From Carnobacterium_B sp040274945 (GTDB lineage Bacteria; Bacillota; Bacilli; Lactobacillales; Carnobacteriaceae): 64,000 nucleotides of DNA. The stretch covers positions 62,001-126,000 of the forward strand of contig NZ_JBEMAR010000004.1 in assembly GCF_040274945.1 (NCBI RefSeq), in the 5' to 3' direction. The first letter of the stretch is position 1. Each line of letters starts with the position of its first letter. Positions 25,101 to 33,613 of the stretch are shown here, piece by piece. The notes beneath the pieces were generated by a model. That model was not told where the DNA came from, ran no database searches, and was given only the letters and a program-made list of their open reading frames with translations. The position numbers and the translations under genes are program-made.

Positions 25101-25118
25101 CATAAGGCTAGTCTTATG
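25101..25118 (+). promoter_or_regulatory. Palindromic operator before the gntR gene
   Basis: CATAAGGCTAGTCTTATG is a palindrome apart from its centre-flanking G/T pair. It contains the CTAGTCTT motif shared (as AAGACTAG) with the sites at 22047 and 23564. Probably the autoregulatory operator. Confidence 0.7.
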
Positions 25119-25169
25119 ATTTTAATTAAGCTATGATGATTGTGAGTACAAGAATAAGGAGGCACCACT

Positions 25170-25886
25170 ATGGTAAAGTATGAAGCGATAGCAGATGAAA
25201 TAAGGAATCGCATTACAAATGGCGAATATAAAGTGGAATCTCTTATCCCAGATCAAGTAACCTTGTCTGAAGAATTTAAAGTTAGCAGAATGACAATAAA
25301 AAAAGCACTAGACATTTTAGCTATGGAAGGGTTAATTTATCGCCAACGTGGTTCTGGAACATTTGTGATGAAAAATTCTCCCTTAAATGAAAAAAATGCT
25401 GCTGTTAATGAATACGATGGACTAACCAAACAGATGCAAGGTCATAAATTAGAAAGTAAAATCATTAAATTTACAGTTGAATTTCCAGATGAAGAAATGA
25501 TGCAGCATTTAATGATTGAAAAAAATATGCCGGTATATAATCTCATTAGATTAAGAATTCTTGATGGTAAGCCTTATGTCCTAGAACACACTTATATGCC
25601 AACGGATTTGGCAGTCGGTTTAACGGAAGACATCATTAAAGGTTCCATCTATAAATACCTTCACGATGAATTAAATATAACTTTTAGCGGAGCGTTTCGT
25701 AAAATTCGTGCAGACAAGTCCTCTAAATACGATCAAGAGTATTTGAACTGTGGTGTTCATGATCCTGTATTAGAGGTTGAACAAATCGTGTACTTAAAAG
25801 ATGGTCGCCCTTTTGAGCATTCACGAAGTCGCCATCGTTATGATACACGTAGTTTCACATTTATAGATATGAATCAAAAGTTTTAA
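25170..25886 (+). CDS. GntR-family transcriptional regulator (HutC/UTRA type)
   Basis: 238 residues. The N-terminal winged helix is typical of GntR proteins (VSRMTIKKALDILAMEGLIY with RQRGSGTFV, about 33-66). A UTRA effector domain (about 85-230, with YVLEHTYMPTDLA and YDTRSF) binds sugar phosphates in related BglR/TreR regulators. GGAGG at 25158-25162. It lies in the beta-glucoside region and three AAGACTAG-type palindromic sites nearby are its likely targets, including its own promoter. Confidence 0.93.
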   Translation: MVKYEAIADEIRNRITNGEYKVESLIPDQVTLSEEFKVSRMTIKKALDILAMEGLIYRQRGSGTFVMKNSPLNEKNAAVNEYDGLTKQMQGHKLESKIIKFTVEFPDEEMMQHLMIEKNMPVYNLIRLRILDGKPYVLEHTYMPTDLAVGLTEDIIKGSIYKYLHDELNITFSGAFRKIRADKSSKYDQEYLNCGVHDPVLEVEQIVYLKDGRPFEHSRSRHRYDTRSFTFIDMNQKF

Positions 25887-25920
25887 AAGAATAGAACTCT
25901 CAAAGTAAGGGGGAGGAAAA

Positions 25921-28620
25921 GTGACGAATAACCGAAAAAAATTAGTATTAGATTATTTAAATGATATGAATAAAGGGACAACAGCCAAAGATATTGCCTT
26001 AGCTTTATCGTTGGACCGTGCAAATGTTAGCCGTTACTTAAATGAATTGTATAAAGAAAACCAAATAGAAAAGATAATTGGACGTCCAGTATTGTATCAA
26101 GCAATAGCAGTCAAAGAAAATGAGCAAGAAGAATACTCTAAAATGAATGCTTTTTCTCGCTTAATAGGCTACGATGCTTCTCTAAAAGAAATGGTACAAC
26201 AAGCAAAATCGGCTATTTTGTATCCTCCCAATGGGTTGCATACGATTATTTTTGGACAAACAGGAACAGGAAAATCGTTATTTGCAGAATGTATGTATCA
26301 ATTTGCGATTGAATCGAGAGCATTATCTAAAGATTCTCCTTTTGTAACGTATAACTGTGCAGACTATGCCCAAAATCCACAATTGCTTTTTGGGCATATT
26401 TTTGGTGTGAAAAAAGGGTCTTATACTGGTGCTACTCAAGATCGAACAGGCCTTATTCACCAAGCCGATAACGGTATTTTATTTTTAGATGAAATTCACC
26501 GATTGCCACCTGAAGGCCAAGAAATGTTGTTCACATTTATTGATAAAGGAATTTACCGTCCTCTAGGAGAAAGCAATGAAACGCATCATGCAAATGTATT
26601 GATTATTGGAGCAACAACAGAAAAATCTAATGTATTACTGTCAACGTTTACGCGCAGAATCCCAATGGCCATAACCTTACCTGTGTTAATTGAACGTACA
26701 GTGGAAGAACGATATGAGTTAATAGACAGTTTTTTAAAACAGGAAGCACAACGTCTTAACCAAAAAATTACCATTGAAAGAGAAGCTTTATTAGCCTTTA
26801 TGTTGTATCAACCAGAAGGAAATATTGGGCAATTTCAACGAGATTTAAAATTAGTCTGCGCCAAAGCTTTCTTGAATGTTCGAATGGAAAACAGACATTC
26901 TTTAAAAATTGATCAAAAAGACTTGCCTCTGCAAGTTCAAAAAGGACTATTATCCATAAAAGAAATGCCCAAGCAAATGGAACGATTGATTCAGCTAGAC
27001 CAAGCAGAATTTACGTACATGCCAATAACGGATTCAACTAACTCCTTAGCTTATCAACAGAAGGAAAAAGCAATCGTACCCTTGATAGAAAAGAATCTTT
27101 TGAAAAAGACAAATGAGAATCTTTTAGAAAATTATCACTTAGACGGATTAGGACATAAAGAACAGAAGACTTATTTTAATGAATACATCAAAACACTTTC
27201 GACCACATCCGATGTACGAAAACACATTATTGATCCAGTACTAAAAGATTTAGTTGAACAAATGTATTCTCTTGCTAAAGAAAGGTTGCACCGTTCATAT
27301 TCTACTAAAATTGAATTTGCTTTTGCTCTTCATCTGCAAAGTGCTTTGGAGCGAATAGAGGAAAATCAACGAATCGATTTTCCAAATTTGAATGAGATAC
27401 GAAAGAACTACTCGAAAGAATTTCAAGTAGCAATCGATCTTTCAGCTATGATTGAAGAAGCCTATTCTGTGGAGATTCCTTTTGAAGAAATTGGGTTTAT
27501 CACGTTGTTTTTAACAAAACAAGAAGAAGTCGAAAAGGCTCAAAAACAAGAAGCAATGACAGCTGTTATGGTTTTAATGCATGGGAAAACTACCGCAAGC
27601 AGTATGTTGGAAACTGTAAAAGAATTATTAGAAACGACAGATGGTGTAGCAGTCAATATGCCATTGACTATGAAAGTTCAAGAAATGTACCAACTGGTGC
27701 GTCAAACAATTGAGGGAAACAAGGAAATCTATCAACAAGGATTGCTGATTTTAACTGATATGGGTTCATTAAATACTTTTGGAAACATGTTAGCAGAAGA
27801 TTTAGGTATACGAGTTAAAACACTTCCTATGGTGAGTACTTTAGTCGTTTTGGAAGCTGTAAGAATGGCTAGCATTGGCCGTACATTAGAGGAAATGTAC
27901 CAAAGTTGTCAAACGGTATTAAAAAGCAGTACAAAACAACTAACCTTAGTGGATGCAAAGAAAAAGAAAGCCATATTAGTTACCTGTTTTACGGGAGAAG
28001 GAGTAGCTAAAAAATTAGAACAACGCATTCTTCCAGTAGTGGATTCTACAAAAGTGAAAATTATTCCTTTGCAATTTTTACACCGCGAAGCATTCAAACA
28101 ACGAATTGATCAGTTGATGGAAACGTATGATATCAAAGCTATAGTAGGGACTGTTGAATTTGATTATCAAAATATTCCCTTTTATACCACATATGATATA
28201 TTTAATGATGAAAAATTACTGCTGCTAAGCAATCAACTAGAAGAAGAGCTTCCCATAAACGAGATCATACATTCATTGACGGGTACTTTAAAAAAAGTTG
28301 GTTCTATCCAACAACTGATGCGCTTTTTGCAAAAACTAATTCAACAAATGAAAAATCAGATGAATGTTATGATTCCAGCAGGCGTGGAAACGGGTATGCT
28401 GTTACATTTGGCATTTTTGATTGAAGGACTACAAACAGGTACGATTATCCGCGAATTCCATGGATTAGAAGCATATGCTAAAAAAAATCGCATGACGATG
28501 GATGTAATCAAAGCGACTCTTATTCCATTAGAAAAACACTATCAAATGGACATTCCAGAGGATGAGATTGCCTATATTGCACAAATGATTATTGAAAATC
28601 AAGTGAAATTGCATAGATAA
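25921..28620 (+). CDS. LevR-like sigma-54-dependent activator with PRD domains
   Basis: 899 residues, GTG start, GGGGGAGG at 25910-25917. Order: N-terminal winged helix (AKDIALALSLDRANVSRYLN, about 20-39); AAA+ domain with Walker A FGQTGTGKS (111-119), the sigma-54 contact loop as GSYTGAT (166-172) and Walker B GILFLDEIHRLP; a PTS-regulation domain (about 440-540); an EIIA-Man-like domain (from TAVMVLMHGKTT); an EIIB-Gat-like domain (KAILVTCFTGEGVAKKL); and a second PRD at the C-terminus. It opens RNA polymerase-sigma-54 promoters and is tuned by PTS phosphorylation. The sigma-54 promoter 100 bases downstream is its obvious target. Confidence 0.95.
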   Translation: MTNNRKKLVLDYLNDMNKGTTAKDIALALSLDRANVSRYLNELYKENQIEKIIGRPVLYQAIAVKENEQEEYSKMNAFSRLIGYDASLKEMVQQAKSAILYPPNGLHTIIFGQTGTGKSLFAECMYQFAIESRALSKDSPFVTYNCADYAQNPQLLFGHIFGVKKGSYTGATQDRTGLIHQADNGILFLDEIHRLPPEGQEMLFTFIDKGIYRPLGESNETHHANVLIIGATTEKSNVLLSTFTRRIPMAITLPVLIERTVEERYELIDSFLKQEAQRLNQKITIEREALLAFMLYQPEGNIGQFQRDLKLVCAKAFLNVRMENRHSLKIDQKDLPLQVQKGLLSIKEMPKQMERLIQLDQAEFTYMPITDSTNSLAYQQKEKAIVPLIEKNLLKKTNENLLENYHLDGLGHKEQKTYFNEYIKTLSTTSDVRKHIIDPVLKDLVEQMYSLAKERLHRSYSTKIEFAFALHLQSALERIEENQRIDFPNLNEIRKNYSKEFQVAIDLSAMIEEAYSVEIPFEEIGFITLFLTKQEEVEKAQKQEAMTAVMVLMHGKTTASSMLETVKELLETTDGVAVNMPLTMKVQEMYQLVRQTIEGNKEIYQQGLLILTDMGSLNTFGNMLAEDLGIRVKTLPMVSTLVVLEAVRMASIGRTLEEMYQSCQTVLKSSTKQLTLVDAKKKKAILVTCFTGEGVAKKLEQRILPVVDSTKVKIIPLQFLHREAFKQRIDQLMETYDIKAIVGTVEFDYQNIPFYTTYDIFNDEKLLLLSNQLEEELPINEIIHSLTGTLKKVGSIQQLMRFLQKLIQQMKNQMNVMIPAGVETGMLLHLAFLIEGLQTGTIIREFHGLEAYAKKNRMTMDVIKATLIPLEKHYQMDIPEDEIAYIAQMIIENQVKLHR

Positions 28621-28653
28621 AAAAATACACACTGACAAAGTGTGTATTTTTTT
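28621..28653 (+). terminator. Terminator of the LevR-like gene
   Basis: AAAAATACACACT and AGTGTGTATTTTTTT pair perfectly around GACAA. Confidence 0.9.
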
Positions 28654-28720
28654 ATCAATAGTGTGTAATCTGAAATAACAAAAGAAAAGGCTTTCTGAAT
28701 GTGTTTACATTTGAAAAAGT

Positions 28721-28736
28721 TGGCACGATACTTGCA
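28721..28736 (+). promoter_or_regulatory. Sigma-54 (-24/-12) promoter for the PTS IIB-IIA genes
   Basis: TGGCAC-GATAC-TTGCA exactly fits the sigma-54 pattern TGGCAC-N5-TTGCW. It lies 44 bases before the IIB start and just after the LevR-like activator, so RpoN and that activator are expected to drive the downstream genes. The region between 28654 and 28720 should contain the activator's binding site; I see no decisive repeat there. Confidence 0.9.
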
Positions 28737-28779
28737 TTATAATAAGTGTAAACCAAATAACTTAATGGAGTGATAAATA

Positions 28780-29097
28780 ATGGCAGAAAAAACGATTATG
28801 TTAGTATGTTCAGCAGGTATGAGTACAAGTTTATTAGTAACTAAAATGCAAGCGGCTTCAAAAGCTCGCGATATGGATACAGAAATTTTTGCAGTATCAG
28901 CGGCAGAAGCAGATAAAAACATTTCAAGTAAAAATATTGACGTTATGTTATTAGGGCCACAAGTTCGATTTATGAAAGGCCAATTCGAAAAGAAATTAGC
29001 TGGAAAAAATATTCCATTAGACATTATCAACATGCAAGATTACGGTAAAATGAACGGTGAAAATGTATTAGATCAAGCTATTAAATTAATGAATTAA
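28780..29097 (+). CDS. PTS lactose/cellobiose-family EIIB
   Basis: 105 residues. The phospho-accepting cysteine is in MLVCSAGMSTSLLVTKMQ near the N-terminus, as in CelA/ChbB proteins. It relays phosphate from the IIA protein encoded next to the sugar bound by the IIC channel. Upstream sigma-54 promoter; TGGAG at 28765-28769 is the ribosome binding site. Confidence 0.95.
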   Translation: MAEKTIMLVCSAGMSTSLLVTKMQAASKARDMDTEIFAVSAAEADKNISSKNIDVMLLGPQVRFMKGQFEKKLAGKNIPLDIINMQDYGKMNGENVLDQAIKLMN

Positions 29098-29128
29098 TCA
29101 GTAATGGTTATGAAAGGAAGTTTTTGAA

Positions 29129-29458
29129 GTGGGACAAGCAATAAATATAGAAACAATCATGGGCTTAATTATTCATGGAGGAAACGCTAAAAGTGATGCA
29201 ATGGAAGCTATTCATGCTGCAAAAACAGATGATTTTGCATTAGCAGCTGAGAAATTGGATTCAGCAGATAAATCTTTAGTTGAAGCTCATCATGCTCAAA
29301 CGAGTTTATTGACACAAGAAGCTTCTGGTGAAGAACTAACGGTTTCTTTATTAGCTGTGCATAGCCAAGACCATTTGATGAATGCTATAACATTTAGAGA
29401 TATGGCGTCTGAAGTTGTTGACGTATATAAAAAACTTGCAGGTGTAACAATAGACTAA
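29129..29458 (+). CDS. PTS lactose/cellobiose-family EIIA
   Basis: 109 residues, GTG start with AAAGGAAG at 29113-29120. The active-site histidine lies in LVEAHHAQTSLL, and AKSDAMEAIHAAKTDDF is the other family block. This all-helical trimeric protein takes phosphate from HPr and passes it to the IIB encoded 31 bases upstream. The matching IIC is not adjacent. Confidence 0.95.
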   Translation: MGQAINIETIMGLIIHGGNAKSDAMEAIHAAKTDDFALAAEKLDSADKSLVEAHHAQTSLLTQEASGEELTVSLLAVHSQDHLMNAITFRDMASEVVDVYKKLAGVTID

Positions 29459-29480
29459 ATGTAAGTTCATAGCAAGTCAT

Positions 29481-29516
29481 AAAAAGTCATAAAAATTTCA
29501 TTTTATGGCTTTTTAT
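29481..29516 (+). terminator. Terminator after PTS IIB-IIA
   Basis: AAAAAG-CATAAAA and TTTTATG-CTTTTT pair with a T-rich tail. It is AT-rich and may be leaky, so the GH1 gene downstream may be reached only in part. Confidence 0.6.
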
Positions 29517-29585
29517 TGTCTGTCAAGTGAATAAAACTGTCAGGCATAATGTTAACTAAATATATAAATGAAGGAGAGTATAAAA

Positions 29586-31004
29586 TTGAAAAAACAAATT
29601 CCAAAGGATTTTATTATTGGCGCTGGTTCATCTGCATGGCAAACAGAAGGTTGGAAAGGCAAAAAAGAAGGGCAAGATTCATACCTTGATACATGGTACA
29701 AAAATGAGAGACATGTTTGGCATGAAGGCTTTGGTCCAGGAGTCGCAACCAATTTTTATGAACGCTATCAAGACGATATTGATCTAATGAAAGAAATTGG
29801 ATTAACCCATTTTCGAACTTCAATAAACTGGTCAAGATTTTTTACGAATTATGAAACTTTGGAAGTTGACGAGGACTACGCTTCATTTGTTGACCGTTAT
29901 GTAGATAGTTTGATTGAAGCCGGTGTAGTACCGATGTTGTGCCTTGAACATTATGAATTGCCGACTTATTTGCTAGAAAAATATGATGGTTGGAGTTCTA
30001 AAAAAGTAGTTGATTTGTTTGCACAATATGCTGAAATCGTTTTTGACCGTTACGCAGACCGTGTGAAACACTGGTTTACCTTTAACGAGCCAGTAGTGAT
30101 TCAAACGCGTACTTATTTAGATGCTATTCGTTATCCACATGAGCAAAACACAAAAAAATGGATGCAATGGAATTATCATAAAGTTTTGGCAACCGCAAAA
30201 GTTGTAGAAATATATCATAGAAATAATTATGACGGTCAAATTGGTATTGTACTTAATCCAGAAGTAACGTATCCAAGATCTTCTTCAGAGGCAGATAAAA
30301 AAGCGGCAGAAATGTACGATTTATTTTTCAACCGTATTTATTTAGACCCGTTGGTTAAAGGAACGTATCCTGAAGAATTGTTCCCACTACTAGAAAAACA
30401 CGGTATCTTATTTGATCATACAACTGAAGAGTTGGCTATTATCGCGCAAAATACGGTAGACTATTTAGGAATCAATTTGTATTATCCAAATCGTGTGAAG
30501 GCACCAAGCTACCAATGGAATGAGCAAACACCTTTCCATCCAGCGTTCTATTATGACCATTTTGAATTACCTGGTCGAAAAATGAATAAGTCTAGAGGAT
30601 GGGAAATTTATCCTCAAATGATGTTTGATTTCGGCATTCGTATAAAAAATGAGTACGGAAATATTCCGTGGATGGTCACAGAAAATGGGATGGGTATTGA
30701 AGATGAAGAACGGTTTATGGACAGCAATGGAGTCGTACAAGACGATTACCGCATCGAATTTATTACAGAGCATTTGAATAGCTTGATTGAGGTAACTGAA
30801 GCTGGATCAAACTGTAAAGGGTATATGTTGTGGGCATTTACCGATTGTGTATCTCCTATGAACGCATTCAAGAATCGTTATGGATTAGTCAGAATCGATT
30901 TAGATAATAACAGAGACCGCTCATTAAAAAAATCAGCTTTTTGGTACCAAGATATCATTAAAAATAGTGTTTTTGAAGTTCCAGATAAAACACAAATCAG
31001 ATAA
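29586..31004 (+). CDS. 6-phospho-beta-glucosidase, GH1 (second)
   Basis: 472 residues from the TTG preceded by AAGGAGAG (29571-29578); an ATG at 29568 overlaps that ribosome binding site and is unlikely. N-terminus KKQIPKDFIIGAGSSAWQTEG is GH1-like. Acid/base glutamate in TFNEPVV (about 166) and nucleophile in VTENGMGIEDEE (about 365). It shares the same overall plan as the enzyme at 22099 but is clearly a different paralogue (substrate loops such as CLEHYELPTYLLEKY differ), suggesting different aglycones or linkages. Confidence 0.92.
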   Translation: MKKQIPKDFIIGAGSSAWQTEGWKGKKEGQDSYLDTWYKNERHVWHEGFGPGVATNFYERYQDDIDLMKEIGLTHFRTSINWSRFFTNYETLEVDEDYASFVDRYVDSLIEAGVVPMLCLEHYELPTYLLEKYDGWSSKKVVDLFAQYAEIVFDRYADRVKHWFTFNEPVVIQTRTYLDAIRYPHEQNTKKWMQWNYHKVLATAKVVEIYHRNNYDGQIGIVLNPEVTYPRSSSEADKKAAEMYDLFFNRIYLDPLVKGTYPEELFPLLEKHGILFDHTTEELAIIAQNTVDYLGINLYYPNRVKAPSYQWNEQTPFHPAFYYDHFELPGRKMNKSRGWEIYPQMMFDFGIRIKNEYGNIPWMVTENGMGIEDEERFMDSNGVVQDDYRIEFITEHLNSLIEVTEAGSNCKGYMLWAFTDCVSPMNAFKNRYGLVRIDLDNNRDRSLKKSAFWYQDIIKNSVFEVPDKTQIR

Positions 31005-31046
31005 ATAACACTTAACTCAAACAGTTAATAAGAATATAGAGAATAA

Positions 31047-31084
31047 AAATGGTAATCTAGTATTAATGGATTACCATTTTTTTT
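31047..31084 (+). terminator. Terminator of the second GH1 gene
   Basis: AAATGGTAATC and GATTACCATTTTTTTT pair perfectly with a T-run. Confidence 0.92.
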
Positions 31085-31133
31085 ATGTTATAAATAAAAA
31101 TTTCAAAGAGTTTTACTAAGGAGGAATGAAACA

Positions 31134-31895
31134 ATGAACGAAACAATCGTAGTAAATATGCTTGTTTTTGATGAGTTAGTTAAAGAAGGAAAGAAACAAT
31201 TGGATTTTTTTGAAGGTCTTTCTCAATTAGGGATAAAAAAAATAGAAATCAGAAGAGATTACATTGAAGAACAATCTGAATTTAAAGATCTTAATGAAGC
31301 AGCAAAAAAATATGGATTTGAATTATTGTATTCTGTTCCGGATGTGCTTTATGCAGAGCAAATGATGAAGGAACCGGACTTAAGGTTATATGCAAAAGAA
31401 ACAAAGGAGTTAGGTTCAAAGCATTTAAAATTTGGAGCAGGTTACGTTAAAGACGTTTCAACAGAAGATGTTATAGTTTTAAATAACGTATTAAAAGAAT
31501 ACGGGATAAGCCATTTTACGATTGAGAATGGTCAAGAAAGCTATTCAACAGCGGATAAATTAAATAAACTATGTACTCAATTAATTGAAAAAGGGGCAGA
31601 TATTTCGATAACCTTTGATACTGGAAATTTTGTGTTTGTTCATGAGGACCCCGTTAAGAACGCAGAATTTTTAAAGGAGCAGGTAACCTATGTCCATTTG
31701 AAAGATATCAAAGAAGAGACATTGGAAATGACGCTTTTAGGTGAAGGAGATATACCTATAGCAGAGGTTTTAAGTAAATTTCCAACTGATATCAATACAG
31801 CTATTGAATACCCATGCGGCAATGACCCTTTAGCCGTATTGAAAGAAGAAATCACAAAATTAATAAGCATTAAACAGGATATCGAAATTTCTTAA
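31134..31895 (+). CDS. Sugar phosphate isomerase/epimerase family protein (xylose-isomerase-like TIM barrel)
   Basis: 253 residues. Alternating strand-helix pattern and the conserved metal-site texts (FTIENGQ, ITFDTGNFVFVHEDPV, YVHLKDIKEE, TAIEYPCGNDP) mark the AP-endonuclease-2/xylose-isomerase-like fold. Carboxylate and histidine ligands for a divalent metal are present. The substrate is not predictable from sequence. AAGGAGG at 31119-31125. It follows the beta-glucoside genes but has a terminator before it, so it may be expressed separately. Confidence 0.8.
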   Translation: MNETIVVNMLVFDELVKEGKKQLDFFEGLSQLGIKKIEIRRDYIEEQSEFKDLNEAAKKYGFELLYSVPDVLYAEQMMKEPDLRLYAKETKELGSKHLKFGAGYVKDVSTEDVIVLNNVLKEYGISHFTIENGQESYSTADKLNKLCTQLIEKGADISITFDTGNFVFVHEDPVKNAEFLKEQVTYVHLKDIKEETLEMTLLGEGDIPIAEVLSKFPTDINTAIEYPCGNDPLAVLKEEITKLISIKQDIEIS

Positions 31896-32106
31896 ATTAA
31901 AAGAAGACGATTGAGTGTATATTAAATCTCTATCTAGTGATTAGATTCTTAAGCTTCTCTTTAGATTGCAAGCAAACAGTTGTTTTTTAACTGTGAATAA
32001 CTTATGATTTATTAGAATGCTGATGTAGAACAGGTTAATAGGCAGGTATGCACTGAATATAAAGCTGTATAAGAGAAGTCATTAAATAAAAAAGGGGTCC
32101 TTTCTT

Positions 32107-33279
32107 TTGAAAATTGGAATAGACAAAATTGGGTTTTATGCACCGCATATGTATGTAGATATGAACAAATTGGCAGTAGCTAGAAATGTAGAGCCAGAAA
32201 AATTTACTATTGGGATTGGTCAAGAAAAAATGGCTATAGCTCCTATCACACAAGATCCAGTGACATTAGCCGCAAATGCAGCATTAATGATACTAGATGA
32301 GACGGATAGAGAAAAAATTGATTTTGTTATTTTTGGTACAGAATCAGGTATCGACAATTCAAAATCTGGTGCCGTGTACGTGCACCATTTGCTAGGATTA
32401 AATCCAAATGCGCGTTCTATTGAAGTGAAGCAAGCTTGTTATGGCGCTACTGCAGGAATCCAAATGGCAAAAGGGCATATCGCTTTAAATCCAGATAGCA
32501 GAGTATTGGTGTTGGGATCTGATATTGCGCGTTATGGATTGAACACTTCGGGAGAATCTACTCAAGGAGCTGGTGCGGTAGCCATGGTTATCAGTGCTGA
32601 TCCAAAGATCATGGCATTAGAAAATCAAAGTGCCTACTTAACAGCAGATATTATGGATTTTTGGCGTCCAGTGTATTCAGATACAGCTTTTGTTGACGGT
32701 AAATTCTCAAATGAACAGTACATTCATTTTTTTACAACGGTTTGGGAACAATACAAAGCCAAATCAGGTTTAGATTTAAACGATTTTGAAGCCATTTGTT
32801 TCCATTTGCCTTATACTAAAATGGGTCTTAAAGCATTAAGAACTGTAGTAGAAGAAGCAGATGAAGCTACTCAAGAAAAATTATTGGCTAATTATCAATC
32901 AAGCACAACCTATAATCGCAATGTTGGAAACATTTATACCGGTTCGCTATACTTAAGTTTTATTTCTTTACTTGAACAAAGCGAACAGTTGAAAGATGGT
33001 TCAAGAATTGGATTATATAGTTACGGTTCAGGTGCAGTTGGGGAGTTCTTTACAGGTATCTTGCAACCGAACTATCGCGAGTATCTACAAACAAAAAGTC
33101 ATACTGAGTTATTTGCTTCAAGAACAGAGATTTCAATTGAAGAGTATGAGGAAGTTTTTCAACAAACAATTCCAATCGATGGATCTACTGCAACATTTGA
33201 AGCTACAAAAGATCCAGCAACTATCTATTTGGCGGGTATGAAAGACAATATGCGTCAATATGTAAATAAAGCAAACTAA
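32107..33279 (+). CDS. mvaS: Hydroxymethylglutaryl-CoA synthase
   Basis: 390 residues, TTG start with AAAGGGG at 32091-32097. It condenses acetyl-CoA with acetoacetyl-CoA, the first committed mevalonate step. The catalytic cysteine in VKQACYGATAG falls at residue 111, the same number as in the enterococcal enzyme. Other family texts include DFVIFGTESGIDNSKSG, FCFHLPYTKMG-type (ICFHLPYTKMG) and VGNIYTGSLYLS. Convergent with mvaA, with hairpin array B between them. Confidence 0.96.
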   Translation: MKIGIDKIGFYAPHMYVDMNKLAVARNVEPEKFTIGIGQEKMAIAPITQDPVTLAANAALMILDETDREKIDFVIFGTESGIDNSKSGAVYVHHLLGLNPNARSIEVKQACYGATAGIQMAKGHIALNPDSRVLVLGSDIARYGLNTSGESTQGAGAVAMVISADPKIMALENQSAYLTADIMDFWRPVYSDTAFVDGKFSNEQYIHFFTTVWEQYKAKSGLDLNDFEAICFHLPYTKMGLKALRTVVEEADEATQEKLLANYQSSTTYNRNVGNIYTGSLYLSFISLLEQSEQLKDGSRIGLYSYGSGAVGEFFTGILQPNYREYLQTKSHTELFASRTEISIEEYEEVFQQTIPIDGSTATFEATKDPATIYLAGMKDNMRQYVNKAN

Positions 33280-33298
33280 AACGATTAGAAAATGCTCC

Positions 33299-33360
33299 AA
33301 AAAAAACTCATTTCTGTCCTTGATGATTACGTTCATCAGAGATGGGAATGAGTTTTTTTT
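33299..33360 (+). terminator. Terminator of mvaS
   Basis: AAAAAACTCATT pairs with AATGAGTTTTTTTT around an inner hairpin (TGATGA/TCATCA). It is distinct from the hairpin array that begins 24 bases later. Confidence 0.85.
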
Positions 33361-33383
33361 GTCTTTGCTAATTGATAGGATAA

Positions 33384-33525
33384 GTCACTCTTCCATGAAA
33401 CAGGCTTTGACGAAAGAGTTGAGCGTAAAAGTAGCCCCACTTGTCCATGAAACACATCTTCATGGACAAGTGAGCTTCAAATGGAGAGTCACTGTTCCAT
33501 GAAAACCATTTTCATGGAACAGTGA
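33384..33525. repeat. Hairpin array B: three palindromic units
   Basis: Unit 1 (33384-33421) is degenerate (CACTCTTCCATGAAA / TTTGACGAAAGAGTTG). Unit 2 (33438-33472) has a perfect 14-bp stem, CACTTGTCCATGAA with TTCATGGACAAGTG. Unit 3 (33489-33525) has a perfect 17-bp stem, TCACTGTTCCATGAAAA with its complement, around a 3-base loop. Starts are about 52 bases apart. With the terminator-type unit at 33538-33565 this makes four, as in arrays A and C. Confidence 0.88.
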
Positions 33526-33531
33526 ACTAAC

Positions 33532-33565
33532 AAAAAGATCCAACTCTTCCATGAAAGAGTTGGAT
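33532..33565 (-). terminator. Terminator of mvaA; array B element nearest its host gene
   Basis: ATCCAACTCTT and AAGAGTTGGAT pair around a CCATGA loop; read on the minus strand the stem is followed by CTTTTTG. The loop carries the same TCCATGAA core as the other units. Confidence 0.82.
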
Positions 33566-33613
33566 TGAAGAATAGCACGAGTTTCAGGCACCATTTTAAG
33601 TATTCTTGTTTAA

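Noticed and set aside
31896..32106. Possible small gene or riboswitch before mvaS
   Set aside because: About 210 bases with no convincing open frame, no conserved riboswitch core that I can recognise and only a weak AACAGTT/AACTGT repeat.
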